This document shows positions 1 through 15,319 of a stretch of DNA of 64,000 bases, piece by piece. The stretch's first letter is position 1; each line of letters opens with the position of its first letter. The notes below the pieces were generated by a model. It made no database searches. It was given only the letters and a program-made list of their open reading frames with translations, and had not been told where the DNA came from. Location of the stretch: contig JAGIBP010000009.1 in NCBI GenBank assembly GCA_017744285.1, forward strand, positions 1 through 64,000, written 5' to 3'. The DNA comes from Variovorax sp. GTDB taxonomy: Bacteria > Pseudomonadota > Gammaproteobacteria > Burkholderiales > Burkholderiaceae_C. Both the position numbers and the translations under genes were made by a program.

Positions 1-1
1 C

Positions 2-256
2 GCCCGCGTCGAGCGCGCGCCGCTGCGGCGCCCCGCGACCCGCCCGCCGGCCGCGCCGGCCTTCAGCGCGCGGCAGGCCGTGAAGGTCAGGCGCTACGGC
101 GAAGGGCAGGTGGTCTGCGCCGACTCGGGCTCGATCACCGTCGAGTTCGCGGACGGCAGCCGGCGCAGCTTCGTGCCGGGCTCCGTCGAGGCGCTGCCGC
201 ACGCCGCGCGCGGGCCGATCGCCCCGAAGGCGGGCACCGAAGGAGAAAGGCCATGA
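2..256 (+). CDS. 3' end of an upstream gene (possible RecQ-type helicase tail)
   Basis: An open frame enters from the left edge and ends at a TGA that overlaps the ATG of the next gene (ATGA). The visible 84 residues start with an Ala/Pro/Arg-rich linker, followed by a small beta-rich stretch (RYGEGQVVCAD..SITVEFADGSRRSFVP). This kind of short barrel is found at the C-terminus of some ATP-dependent DNA helicases, including RecQ-type proteins, which is the basis of the tentative name. No catalytic domain is in the window, so the identity is a guess. The 4-base overlap suggests translational coupling with the TPP enzyme downstream. Confidence 0.45.
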   Translation, partial: ARVERAPLRRPATRPPAAPAFSARQAVKVRRYGEGQVVCADSGSITVEFADGSRRSFVPGSVEALPHAARGPIAPKAGTEGERP

Positions 257-2037
257 ACGTCAGCGAATACATCTGGCACCGGGTGCAGGCCTGGGGCCTC
301 TACCGCGTCTACGGCTATCCGGGCGACGGCGTCGGCGGCCTCGACGTCGCGCTGGAAAAGGCCGGCGACACGCTCCAGTACGTCCAGGTGCGCCACGAGG
401 AGATGGCCGCCTTCATGGCGTCGGCGCATGCGAAGTTCACCGGCCAGGTGGGGCTGTGCTATGCCACCTCGGGGCCCGGCGCGATCCACCTGCTCAACGG
501 CCTCTACGACGCGAAGATGGACCATGTGCCGGTGGTCGCGATCGTCGGCCAGCAGGCGCGTTCCTCGCTCGGCGCGCACTACCAGCAGGAGGTGGATCTG
601 CCCGCGCTCTTCAAGGACGTGGCCGGCGAATTCGTCATGACCGCGAGCGTGCCGGCGCAGGTGCGGCACCTGGTCGATCGCGCCATCCGCATCGCGGCCT
701 CGCGGCGCACGGTGACCTGCGTGATCGTGCCCAACGACGTGCAGGAACTCGACTACGAGGACCCGCCGATGGCGCACGGCGCGACGCACACCGGCGTCGG
801 CCACGCGCGGTCCGCGCAGGTGCCCGACGAGGCGGCGCTGCGCGAGGCGGCGGCGGTGCTCAACCAGGGCACCCGGGTCGCGATGCTGGTCGGCGCCGGC
901 GCGCTCGGCGCGACCGACGAGGTGATCGCGGTGGCCGACCGGCTGCAGGCCGGCGTGGCGAAGGCGCTGCTGGGCAAGGCGGTACTGCCCGACGACCTGC
1001 CGTGGGTGACCGGTTCGCTGGGCCTGCTCGGCACCGAGCCGAGCTGGACGCTGATGCAGGAGTGCGACACGCTGCTCATGGTGGGCTCGTCCTTCCCCTA
1101 TAGCGAGTTCCTGCCCAAGCCGGGCCGCGCCCGGGGCGTGCAGGTCGACATCGACGGCACGCTGCTGAGCCTGCGCTATCCGATGGAGGTCAACCTCGTG
1201 GGCGACAGCGGCGCGACCTTGCGGGCGCTGCTTCCTCTGCTGGAGCACAAGCCCGCCTCGTCCTGGCGCGAGGGCATCGAACGCCAGGTGGGCCAGTGGT
1301 GGCAGAAGCTCGAAGCGCGGGCGATGGCCTCGGCGGACCCGATCAATCCGCAGCGCGTCTTCTGGGAGCTGTCGCCGCGCCTGCCCGACAACTGCATCCT
1401 CACGGGCGATGCCGGCACCGTCGCCAACTGGTATGCGCGCGACATCCGGATGCGGCGCGGGATGATGGGGTCGCTCTCCGGCAGCCTCGCCTCGCTCGGG
1501 TCGGCCACGCCTTACGCGGTGGCCGCCAAGATGGCCTTCCCGGACCGCGTGGTCATTGCCTTCATCGGCGACGGCGCGATGCAGATGAACGGGCTCAACG
1601 TGATGATCACCATCGCGAAATACTGGCGCCGCTGGGCCGATCCGCGGCTGGTCGTGATGGTGCTGCGCAACCGCGACCTGTCGCAGGTGACATGGGAAGA
1701 GCGCGTGCAGATCGGCGCCGGCAAGACCGAGTCGACCCAGCGCGTGCCCGATTTCCGCTACGACGCGTACGCGCGGCTGCTGGGACTCGAGGGCATCTCG
1801 GTGGACGATCCCGAGCGCATCGGCGCCGCGTGGGACGCGGCGCTGGCCGCGGACCGGCCGGTGATCCTCGACTGCGTGACCGACCCCAACGTGCCGCCGC
1901 TGCCGCCGCACATCAGCGCCGAGGAGGCGAAGAACTTCATGGCGATGACGACGGGCGAGCCCGAACTCGGCAGCGTGGTCAGGAACACCGTGAAGCAACT
2001 GCTCGCGGGCATCCTCCCCGGCCGGCACGAGCAATGA
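253..2037 (+). CDS. Thiamine pyrophosphate-requiring enzyme (pyruvate oxidase / acetolactate synthase superfamily)
   Basis: The 594-residue protein has the three-domain layout of the POX/ALS superfamily: an N-terminal pyrimidine-binding domain with the conserved glutamate region (RHEEMAAF, about residues 48-55), a central domain at about 190-330, and a C-terminal pyrophosphate-binding domain with GDGAMQMNG near residue 439. Such enzymes decarboxylate 2-oxoacids, commonly pyruvate, and pass the two-carbon unit to a quinone, phosphate or a second 2-oxoacid. The sequence alone does not decide between pyruvate oxidase/dehydrogenase (quinone) and a lyase. The insert YWRRWADPRL after the TPP motif is typical of a subgroup usually annotated only as thiamine pyrophosphate-requiring protein. 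The start is supported by AGGAGAAAGG just upstream. Confidence 0.85.
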   Translation: MNVSEYIWHRVQAWGLYRVYGYPGDGVGGLDVALEKAGDTLQYVQVRHEEMAAFMASAHAKFTGQVGLCYATSGPGAIHLLNGLYDAKMDHVPVVAIVGQQARSSLGAHYQQEVDLPALFKDVAGEFVMTASVPAQVRHLVDRAIRIAASRRTVTCVIVPNDVQELDYEDPPMAHGATHTGVGHARSAQVPDEAALREAAAVLNQGTRVAMLVGAGALGATDEVIAVADRLQAGVAKALLGKAVLPDDLPWVTGSLGLLGTEPSWTLMQECDTLLMVGSSFPYSEFLPKPGRARGVQVDIDGTLLSLRYPMEVNLVGDSGATLRALLPLLEHKPASSWREGIERQVGQWWQKLEARAMASADPINPQRVFWELSPRLPDNCILTGDAGTVANWYARDIRMRRGMMGSLSGSLASLGSATPYAVAAKMAFPDRVVIAFIGDGAMQMNGLNVMITIAKYWRRWADPRLVVMVLRNRDLSQVTWEERVQIGAGKTESTQRVPDFRYDAYARLLGLEGISVDDPERIGAAWDAALAADRPVILDCVTDPNVPPLPPHISAEEAKNFMAMTTGEPELGSVVRNTVKQLLAGILPGRHEQ

Positions 2038-2094
2038 GCCGCGGCGCGCGCGGCGGCAAGAACTGCGCACGCGCGGGAGGATCTGCAGCAGCTT

Positions 2095-2388
2095 TTACAG
2101 GCCCTGGGTCGCCACCTCGCCGCGGCGCTCGTCGATGAGTGCCCGCGCCTTCGAGGCCAGCGCCTGGATCGCGCTGACGCCGTCGCGGTGGCGCCCCGAC
2201 AGCATCACGCGGCAACGCAGCGCCGAGCCGTCGTACAGGTCCGCATGCCCGCTGACGTGGCCGTCGTCGCCGGCCGCGTCCACTTCGATCGTGACGTTCC
2301 ATCCCTCGTACTGGAAATCGTGGGATGCCTTGTTCTTGGGGTTGCCTTCCTCCGGCCCCAGGTGGCCGGTGGTTTGGGGGCTCGTCAT
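2095..2388 (-). CDS. Small conserved-type protein of unknown function
   Basis: This 97-residue protein is not recognised. The ORF track starts 10 codons earlier, but the internal ATG is preceded by AGAGGAG at 5 bases, so I start there. The product is soluble and acidic in the middle (YEGWNVTIEVDAAGDDGHVSGHADLYDG), which looks like alternating beta strands, and ends in a short helix. There is no signal peptide, membrane segment or metal motif. It is convergent with the TPP enzyme and 90 bases downstream of the phosphatase gene on the same strand, so the two may share a transcript. Confidence 0.6.
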   Translation of the reverse strand: MTSPQTTGHLGPEEGNPKNKASHDFQYEGWNVTIEVDAAGDDGHVSGHADLYDGSALRCRVMLSGRHRDGVSAIQALASKARALIDERRGEVATQGL

Positions 2389-2478
2389 TCCATCTCCTCT
2401 GATTGGCTGCTGGCGCACGGGAGCCGGGCGCGTTCAGGTGAGGCAGCAAGCGGCGTGCCCGCCCGCACCGTGCGCGGC

Positions 2479-3006
2479 TCACGGCTCGCGATGCCGGTAG
2501 ACGAGGGCGGCGAACTCGTCGAAGCTGGGCAGCGACCAGTCGACGTCGCGCGTGAAACGGTAGCTGTCCAGCCACGCGCGCCAGCACTCGAACTGCGGCG
2601 GCGAGGGCGAGATCTGCGGCCGCTGCTTCTTCAGCAGCGCGAGCGCCTCGAGCGGCGCCATGCCGCGATGCACCAGCAGGCACAGCGCCAGCGTCGCGGA
2701 GCGGCCGATGCCCCACTCGCAGTGCACGAGCACGCGCCGGCCCGCGTCGAGGAACTCGCTGGCGAAGCGGATGCCGTATTCGAGGTCCGGCGTCTCCACG
2801 CCGCACATGTCCTCGGTGGGCAGGTGCAGCAGCGAGAGGCCGTGGCTGCGCATGACGACGGGATCGGGCACCGCCTCGCCACGCAGGTCGATCACGGCGG
2901 CGATGCGATGCTCGCGCGCGAGGGCCTCCGCCTGCTCTGCGGGAAAGCTTCCGCCCACGGCGATGAGATCGGTGATCCAGTTCAGGTTCGGCTGCCAGAC
3001 GCTCAC
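2479..3006 (-). CDS. Dual-specificity / tyrosine-type protein phosphatase
   Basis: The 175-residue protein carries the cysteine phosphatase P-loop HCEWGIGRS at about residues 95-103, with Cys96 as the expected nucleophile and Arg102 as phosphate binder. The fold fits the DSP/PTP superfamily: an early strand-helix segment (ITDLIAVGGSFPAEQ), a hydrophobic beta strand (RIAAVIDLRG), then the P-loop helix. It probably removes phosphate from a protein or small phosphorylated molecule in the cytoplasm. The start is GTG with a weak ribosome site. It lies divergent from the cheB gene, but no shared operator was seen. Confidence 0.8.
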   Translation of the reverse strand: MSVWQPNLNWITDLIAVGGSFPAEQAEALAREHRIAAVIDLRGEAVPDPVVMRSHGLSLLHLPTEDMCGVETPDLEYGIRFASEFLDAGRRVLVHCEWGIGRSATLALCLLVHRGMAPLEALALLKKQRPQISPSPPQFECWRAWLDSYRFTRDVDWSLPSFDEFAALVYRHREP

Positions 3007-3164
3007 GGGAAAACTCTAGTGCCATTTGCGGCGCCCCCCGCGAGAACGCGCGCAAGGCCTACCCCCCCGGGGGGCGAATGGCTCGGCCGCTGCGCGATGC
3101 CGGACTACATGCGCCCGCGGCACCGCACCCACAATGAAACTTCTGCGACGTGCGAGGTGAGCTG

Positions 3165-4154
<990 letters not shown>

Positions 4155-4186
4155 TCGCCGCCTTCAGTCAGAGGCATGAGGGCAAG

Positions 4187-8809
<4,623 letters not shown>

Positions 8810-8830
8810 AGCGCCCTGGCCGCCCGTGCC

Positions 8831-9205
8831 TCAGGCGCCGCCGCCCGCGACCCCGTCGCCCAGCGACAGCATGCCGACCAGGCGCCGCGCGCGATCCACC
8901 ACCGGGATCCGGCGCGGCGCGCGGCGGTCGATGGTGCTCAGCACCTCGTCGAAAAGCTGGTCCTCGAAGCACCAGTAGGGGTCCACGGTCATCACCGAGC
9001 CCACGGGCGTGGTGGACGGCAGCCCGCGCGCGACGGCGCGCACCGCGAGGTCGCGGGCGGTGACGAGGCCGACGAGCTTGCCGTCCTCGCAGACGGGCAC
9101 CGCCGCCAGCTCCCAGGCATCCATTGCCTGCGCGGCGGCCTGTGTCGAGGTGTGCGGCGACACCGCCCGGACCCCGCGGGTCATGAGTTCTGAAACCAAA
9201 GGCAT
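8831..9205 (-). CDS. CBS-domain pair protein
   Basis: The 124-residue protein is essentially a Bateman module: two CBS repeats, at about 1-60 (VSELMTRGVRAVSPHTS...VGLVTARDL) and 65-120 (VGSVMTVDPYWCFEDQ...LVGMLSLGD). CBS pairs bind adenosyl nucleotides and act as energy or ionic sensors. With no attached effector domain it probably works in trans. It follows the NtrC-type regulator on the same strand by 85 bases, and a GG-N10-GC sigma-54-like element lies in that gap, so it may be a direct target of the regulator. It converges with the hybrid kinase gene. Confidence 0.85.
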   Translation of the reverse strand: MPLVSELMTRGVRAVSPHTSTQAAAQAMDAWELAAVPVCEDGKLVGLVTARDLAVRAVARGLPSTTPVGSVMTVDPYWCFEDQLFDEVLSTIDRRAPRRIPVVDRARRLVGMLSLGDGVAGGGA

Positions 9206-9262
9206 CGAGGCGCTCCAGTTCGCAACGCGGCATGCGGCTGCATGCCATCTGCCCCGAGCCCG

Positions 9263-9276
9263 GCAAGCCGCATGCC
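9263..9276 (-). promoter_or_regulatory. Candidate sigma-54 promoter for the CBS gene
   Basis: On the minus strand GGCATGCGGCTTGC has the invariant GG-N10-GC spacing and the TTGC of the -12 box; the -24 box is GGGCATG instead of TGGCACG. Transcription would start about 46 bases before the CBS gene ATG. An NtrC-type activator gene lies immediately upstream. The match is partial, so this remains a prediction. Confidence 0.4.
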
Positions 9277-9290
9277 CGGCCCGTGGGGGC

Positions 9291-10676
<1,386 letters not shown>

Positions 10677-10770
10677 GGCGTGACCCCTCCTGTAGTGGCT
10701 GGCTGGTTCGTCGCCCTGGCGGGTGAACCGTCCGGCAAGCGTACGTCGAACCGCGCGGCGCGCAAGATGT

Positions 10771-11166
10771 CTAGTCGGGATGGCGCCGTGCGAGCGCGCG
10801 CAATTCTTCTGTCAGCGCGGTCATACGCGCAAGCTGGCGCGCGATGACCTGCCTGGCCTGGGCCTGGAGCGCGGCGTCGTCCGTGGCAGTTTCCAGGAGC
10901 GCCAGGGCCGCGTTGGCCGCGCCGATGGGCGTGCGCAGCGCGTGGTCCAGGCGCAGCAGCTCCTGCCGCAGCGCGTCGGCGCCTCCGTCGTCCGGCGCGG
11001 CGGCCGCCGGGGCCGGGGCGGGCCTGGGTGGCGCCCGCAGGGCCTGCGCCGCCCACAGGGCGGCCGCGAGCAGGCCCAGCGCGGCCAGAGCCGGCAGGCG
11101 CGGCGAGCCCGCGCGCGCCTCGGGGGCGCGCAAGTTTTGCCGCAATAGCTTCCGGATCGTTTCCAT
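10771..11166 (-). CDS. Membrane-anchored HisKA-only histidine kinase remnant
   Basis: This 131-residue product has an N-terminal basic stretch, one hydrophobic segment at about 23-43 and a linker rich in Ala and Pro. A HisKA-like dimerisation helix pair follows, with the H-box LDHALRTPIG (His75). It then stops: there is no HATPase_c domain, and the frame runs straight to the next gene without one. It may be a phosphotransfer or dimerisation partner, a dominant-negative kinase, or a decayed kinase whose catalytic half was lost. The internal ATG was chosen because the first 40 residues of the track ORF run into the divergent rpoN promoter. It is upstream of the NtrC-type regulator on the same strand. 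Confidence 0.65.
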   Translation of the reverse strand: METIRKLLRQNLRAPEARAGSPRLPALAALGLLAAALWAAQALRAPPRPAPAPAAAAPDDGGADALRQELLRLDHALRTPIGAANAALALLETATDDAALQAQARQVIARQLARMTALTEELRALARRHPD

Positions 11167-11218
11167 TTTCCGGACTCTATTTGAAAACCAAAGGATTAGT
11201 AATACCAGGCTGCTGAGC

Positions 11219-11233
11219 TGGCACGGGGCTTGC
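11219..11233 (+). promoter_or_regulatory. Near-perfect sigma-54 -24/-12 element at the start of the rpoN paralogue
   Basis: TGGCACGGGGCTTGC matches the sigma-54 consensus TGGCACG-N4-TTGC at every fixed base. The -12 GC ends 13 bases before the ATG chosen for the RpoN paralogue, so transcription from it would begin within a base or two of that codon. This points either to autogenous control (activation or roadblock by RpoN holoenzyme) or to a leaderless transcript. Confidence 0.6.
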
Positions 11234-11245
11234 GCCGCCCGGGCC

Positions 11246-12595
11246 ATGCAGGCTCTTGCACCGCAACTGCGTCCCGCGCAGGTCACGGCGTTCTCACCCC
11301 GGCTGCAGCAGGCGGTCCGGCTGCTCCACCTCTCGTCGCAGGACTATGCCCACGCGATGCAGGCGGCGGCGGAAGACAACCCGTTCCTGGAGGTCGACGA
11401 CGCGCCGCCGCCGGGCCAGGAGGCGTTCGGCCGCTCCGGCACGCTCTCGCGCGGGGCCTCGGTCCGGCACGACGAGGGCGTCGACGCGCTGCAGCGCCTC
11501 CCGGTGGCGGGGTCGCTGCGCCAGCACCTGCACGATCAGCTCGGCGTGCTGCGGCTGGACGAGCGCGAGCGCGTGCTCGCCGCGGCGGTGGTCGAGTCGC
11601 TCGACGACGATGGCTACCTGCGCATCTCGCTGGCGGACATCGCCGCGGTGGTGGGCGAAGCGGGCGAGCCGGCGGAAGCGCTCGAGGGCGCGCTGCAGGC
11701 GGCGCTGCGGCGCGTGCAGTCGCTCGATCCGCCCGGCGTCGGGGCGCGCAGCGTGTCGGAATGCCTGCTGCTTCAGCTTCCCCGCATCGAGGAGCCGCGC
11801 CTGCGCGAGACGGTGCGTCGCATCGCGTCCGATCACCTCGACCTGCTGGCGGCCCACAACTTCCGCCGCATCGCGGCCGAACTCGGCGAGCCGATCGAGG
11901 GTGTTCGCGAGGCCGGCGACCGTATCCGCCGCCTGGACGCGCGCCCGGGCTGGAAGTACGACGCCACGCCCACGCCCTTCGTCACGCCCGACGTCTTCGT
12001 GCGGCGGCAGCGCGGCGCGTGGTCGGCCGTGCTCAACGAGGCGGCGATGCCGCGCGTGAACCTGAACCAGGCCTGCGCGCGCCTCTTCGAGCGGCAGCTG
12101 CAGGGGCGCAACCCCGAGATGGCGGCGTACCTGGAACGGGCGCGCTGGACCGTGCAGAACCTCGCGCAGCGCTCGGCCACCATCCTGCGCATCGCGCAGG
12201 CGATCGTCGCCAGGCAGAAGCTGTTCCTCGACCACGGCCCGATCGCGATGAAGCCGCTCGGCCTGGGCGCCATCGCCGAGGCGGTGGGCGTGCACCCGTC
12301 CACCGTGTCGCGTGCGATCCATCACAAGTACATGGCGACGCCCGCGGGCGTGTTCGAACTCAGGTACTTCTTCTCGCGCGGCGTCCAGCATCGCAGCGGC
12401 GCGGCCACCGCGCCGAGCGCCATCCGGCAACTGCTGCGCGAGCTGATCGAGGCGGAGCCGGGCGGTGCGCCTCTCAGCGACGCGGTGCTCGCGCGCCAGC
12501 TGGCCGAGCAGGGCTTCCAGGTCGCGCGGCGCACGGTGACCAAGTACCGGCAGTCGATGAAGATCGAAGCGGTCGACCGGCGCGGCCGCCATTGA
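11246..12595 (+). CDS. rpoN2: Sigma-54 factor paralogue (RpoN type)
   Basis: The 449-residue protein shows the RpoN plan. The activator-interacting region I is at 1-50 (glutamine- and leucine-rich, SPRLQQAVRLLHLSSQ), and a core-binding domain occupies the middle. A DNA-binding domain with a helix-turn-helix lies near 347 (VGVHPSTVSRAI), and an RpoN box follows near 427-436. The box reads ARRTVTKYRQ, one or two changes from the usual ARRTVAKYRE. It is shorter than typical housekeeping RpoN of this group, mainly because the acidic region II is short, so I infer a second, specialised sigma-54. The ORF track extends far upstream, but homology begins at the ATG used here. It is divergent from the kinase remnant and NtrC-type regulator. 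Confidence 0.85.
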   Translation: MQALAPQLRPAQVTAFSPRLQQAVRLLHLSSQDYAHAMQAAAEDNPFLEVDDAPPPGQEAFGRSGTLSRGASVRHDEGVDALQRLPVAGSLRQHLHDQLGVLRLDERERVLAAAVVESLDDDGYLRISLADIAAVVGEAGEPAEALEGALQAALRRVQSLDPPGVGARSVSECLLLQLPRIEEPRLRETVRRIASDHLDLLAAHNFRRIAAELGEPIEGVREAGDRIRRLDARPGWKYDATPTPFVTPDVFVRRQRGAWSAVLNEAAMPRVNLNQACARLFERQLQGRNPEMAAYLERARWTVQNLAQRSATILRIAQAIVARQKLFLDHGPIAMKPLGLGAIAEAVGVHPSTVSRAIHHKYMATPAGVFELRYFFSRGVQHRSGAATAPSAIRQLLRELIEAEPGGAPLSDAVLARQLAEQGFQVARRTVTKYRQSMKIEAVDRRGRH

Positions 12596-12613
12596 GCGCT
12601 CGGCGCGCGGGCC

Positions 12614-12979
12614 TCACCGCTCGAAGGCTTCCTGGCACGGCACGCAGCGCTCGCTGGCGGGCTGCACTTCCAGCCGCGCGCGCGGAATCGGCGCGCCGCA
12701 GTCGATGCACAGGCCGTAGCGGCCCTGGCGCATGCGCTCCTTGGCTGCGGCGATCTGGCGCAGTTCGAGCGCATCGCGGTCCTTCTCGGCCTGGCGGACC
12801 GTCTCGCGCGTGGCGGCTTCGCCCAGGTCGGCGAGATCGCTCACTTCCTCCTGCGGCACCCGCGCGGGTCCGTCGATCGCCTCGCTGTTGATGGCCGCGA
12901 GCTCGGCCGACAGTTCGAGCTCGCGCTTGTCGAGCCTCTTGCGCAAGGCGGCGAGTTGCTTGTCGCTGAGCCCGGTCAT
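12614..12979 (-). CDS. TraR/DksA-type zinc-finger transcription factor
   Basis: The 121-residue protein has a long coiled-coil-like helix pair (about 8-85) and a C4 zinc finger with Cys91, Cys94, Cys112 and Cys115 (CIDCGAPIP...CVPC). The acidic tip segment [10 protein letters not shown] resembles the DxxDxA motif that DksA inserts into the RNA polymerase secondary channel, although the final spacing differs. It probably modulates polymerase rather than binding DNA. The start is set by GGAGTG 7 bases before the ATG. It is convergent with rpoN2 and divergent from nadE. Confidence 0.85.
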   Translation of the reverse strand: MTGLSDKQLAALRKRLDKRELELSAELAAINSEAIDGPARVPQEEVSDLADLGEAATRETVRQAEKDRDALELRQIAAAKERMRQGRYGLCIDCGAPIPRARLEVQPASERCVPCQEAFER

Positions 12980-13133
12980 AACAGCACTCCTCAAAATTGG
13001 CGCTGTGCCATCAGGCCCGACCGCCGCCGCCGGCGCCTTCGGCGCGGACGCCATGCGCGGGTCAGCGCAGGCCGACAGATTCCCGCTTCCTGGTGCGGCG
13101 ACGCCCCGCGCCGACTCCCTGCAAAATCCCCCC

Positions 13134-15209
13134 ATGACGCCCGAGTTCGACTTCCACAATCCCTACTGCCACGGCTTCGCCCGCGTGGCCGTGGCGGTGC
13201 CGCGCAATCGCGTCGCCGATCCCGTGTTCAATGCCGCCGAGACGGTGCGGCTGTACCGCGAGGCGGCCGCGCAGGGCGCGGTGCTGGTCGCGTTTCCGGA
13301 GCTGGGGCTGTCGGCCTACACCTGCGACGACCTCTTCCACCAGGCGGCGCTGCTCGACGCCTGCGAGGCGGCGCTGCAGACGGTGGTCGAGGCCTCGCGC
13401 GACCTGAACGCGGTGGCCGTGGTGGGGCTGCCGCTGCGCGTGGACCACCGGCTCTTCAACTGCGCCGCGGCGGTGTGCGGCGGGCGGCTGCTGGCCGTGT
13501 TCCCCAAGACCTACCTGCCGAACTACGGCGAGTTCTACGAGGCCCGCCAGTTCGCCGGCGCCGACACCGCGCTCGCCACCGAGATCGAGCTGTGCGGCCA
13601 GCGCGTCCCGTTCGGCACCGACCTGCTGCTGCAGGCGCGCCAGATGCCGCTGCTGAAGCTGCACTGCGAGATCTGCGAGGACGTGTGGGTGCCCATTCCG
13701 CCGTCGAGCCACGCGGCGCTCGCGGGCGCGACGGTGCTGGTGAATCTCTCGGCGTCGAACATCACCATCGGCAAGTCGGCCTACCGGCACCAGCTCGTGA
13801 GCCTGCATTCGGCGCGCTGCCTGGCGGCGTACCTCTATTCGTCGGCGGGCATCGGCGAGTCGACCACCGACCTGGCCTGGGACGGGCAGGCGCTGATCTA
13901 CGAAAGCGGCGAGATGCTGGCCGAGAGTGAGCGCTTCGGCAACCGCTCGCACATGATCTACGCCGACGTGGACCTCGAGCACCTGTCTCGCGAACGCATG
14001 CGGCAGAACTCCTTCGGGATCTCGGCGCAGAAGCACCGCGCGGCGCTGCAGGCCTGGCGCACGGTCGCCTTCGACCTCGAGCGGCCGCAGCCGCCGTCGC
14101 GCGGCCTGCTGCGCCGCGTCGCGCGCTTTCCCTATGTGCCGGCCGATGCCGCGCATCGCGACGAGCGCTGCCACGAGGTCTTCAACATCCAGGTGCAGTC
14201 GCTGGTGCAGCGGATGGAAGCGGCCAACATCAAGAAGCTGATCATCGGCGTCTCGGGCGGCCTCGATTCGACCCACGCGCTGCTGGTGTGCGCGAAGGCG
14301 GTCGACCGGCTCGGCATCCCGCGCGCGAACATCCTCGGCTACACCATGCCGGGCTTCGCCACCAGCGATCGCACGCTGGGCCAGGCGCATGCGCTGATGC
14401 GGGCGGTGGGCTGCACGGCGCAGGAGATCGACATCCGCCCGAGCTGCACGCAGATGCTGCATGACCTCGGCCATCCCTTCGCGGGCGGCGTGCCGCAGTA
14501 CGACATCACGTTCGAGAACGTGCAGGCCGGCGAGCGCACCAGCCATCTCTTCCGGCTGGCCAACCACCACGGCGGCATCGTCGTCGGCACCGGCGACCTG
14601 AGCGAGCTGGCGCTCGGCTGGTGCACCTATGGCGTGGGCGACCACATGTCGCACTACAACGTGAACGCGAGCGTGCCCAAGACGCTCATCAAGCACCTGG
14701 TGCGCTGGGTCGCCGAGAAGGAGGAGATCGGCGCCGAGGGCAGCCGCGTGCTGGTGGCCATCGTGGAAACCGAGGTGAGCCCCGAACTGGTGCCGCCCAC
14801 GGCCGGGCCGGGCGGCGAGCCGCAGGCCCAGCCGGGCCAGCGCACCGAGGACACCATCGGTCCCTACGAGCTGCAGGACTTCCACCTGTACTACACCCTG
14901 CGCTTCGGCTTCAGGCCGGCGAAGGTCGCGTACCTGGCCTGGCAGGCCTGGCACGACCGCTCGCTCGGCGTCTGGCCCGACGCGTTGCAGGGCGAGCGCA
15001 ACGAATACGCGCTCCCGGAGATCCGGCGGCATCTGGGCACCTTCCTGTGGCGCTTCTTCAAGACCAGCCAGTTCAAGCGCTCGTGCGTGCCCAACGCGCC
15101 GAAGGTGGGTTCCGGCGGTTCGCTGTCGCCGCGCGGCGATTGGCGGGCGCCCTCCGACTCGGAGGCGGCAGTCTGGATGGCGGACCTGGAGAACATCCCG
15201 GCGAAGTAG
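13134..15209 (+). CDS. nadE: Glutamine-dependent NAD+ synthetase
   Basis: The 691-residue enzyme makes NAD from deamido-NAD, ATP and glutamine. Residues 1-300 form a nitrilase-fold glutaminase domain with the catalytic Cys in [10 protein letters not shown] (about 179-188). The rest is the ATP-pyrophosphatase synthetase domain with the P-loop SGGLDST near 374 and the substrate-channel region [15 protein letters not shown]. The length matches the long two-domain class also found in Actinobacteria, not the short ammonia-dependent NadE. The start ATG ([11 protein letters not shown]) is where the family's homology begins; the track ORF runs antisense through the dksA-like gene. Confidence 0.93.
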   Translation: MTPEFDFHNPYCHGFARVAVAVPRNRVADPVFNAAETVRLYREAAAQGAVLVAFPELGLSAYTCDDLFHQAALLDACEAALQTVVEASRDLNAVAVVGLPLRVDHRLFNCAAAVCGGRLLAVFPKTYLPNYGEFYEARQFAGADTALATEIELCGQRVPFGTDLLLQARQMPLLKLHCEICEDVWVPIPPSSHAALAGATVLVNLSASNITIGKSAYRHQLVSLHSARCLAAYLYSSAGIGESTTDLAWDGQALIYESGEMLAESERFGNRSHMIYADVDLEHLSRERMRQNSFGISAQKHRAALQAWRTVAFDLERPQPPSRGLLRRVARFPYVPADAAHRDERCHEVFNIQVQSLVQRMEAANIKKLIIGVSGGLDSTHALLVCAKAVDRLGIPRANILGYTMPGFATSDRTLGQAHALMRAVGCTAQEIDIRPSCTQMLHDLGHPFAGGVPQYDITFENVQAGERTSHLFRLANHHGGIVVGTGDLSELALGWCTYGVGDHMSHYNVNASVPKTLIKHLVRWVAEKEEIGAEGSRVLVAIVETEVSPELVPPTAGPGGEPQAQPGQRTEDTIGPYELQDFHLYYTLRFGFRPAKVAYLAWQAWHDRSLGVWPDALQGERNEYALPEIRRHLGTFLWRFFKTSQFKRSCVPNAPKVGSGGSLSPRGDWRAPSDSEAAVWMADLENIPAK

Positions 15210-15319
15210 GGCCGGCGCTCTCCTACGCAAGTTGCGGCGGCGTCCGACACGGCGCCGCGCATGCGGCCCTAGGGTGAACCCGATGTGAATTCGGGGTCCG
15301 AGGGCCCGGGGACTGAGCC

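Noticed and set aside
15207-15271. Inverted repeat TAGGGCCG / CGGCCCTA after nadE as terminator
   Set aside because: The 49-base loop and absence of a T-run make it unconvincing; it is probably chance in GC-rich DNA.
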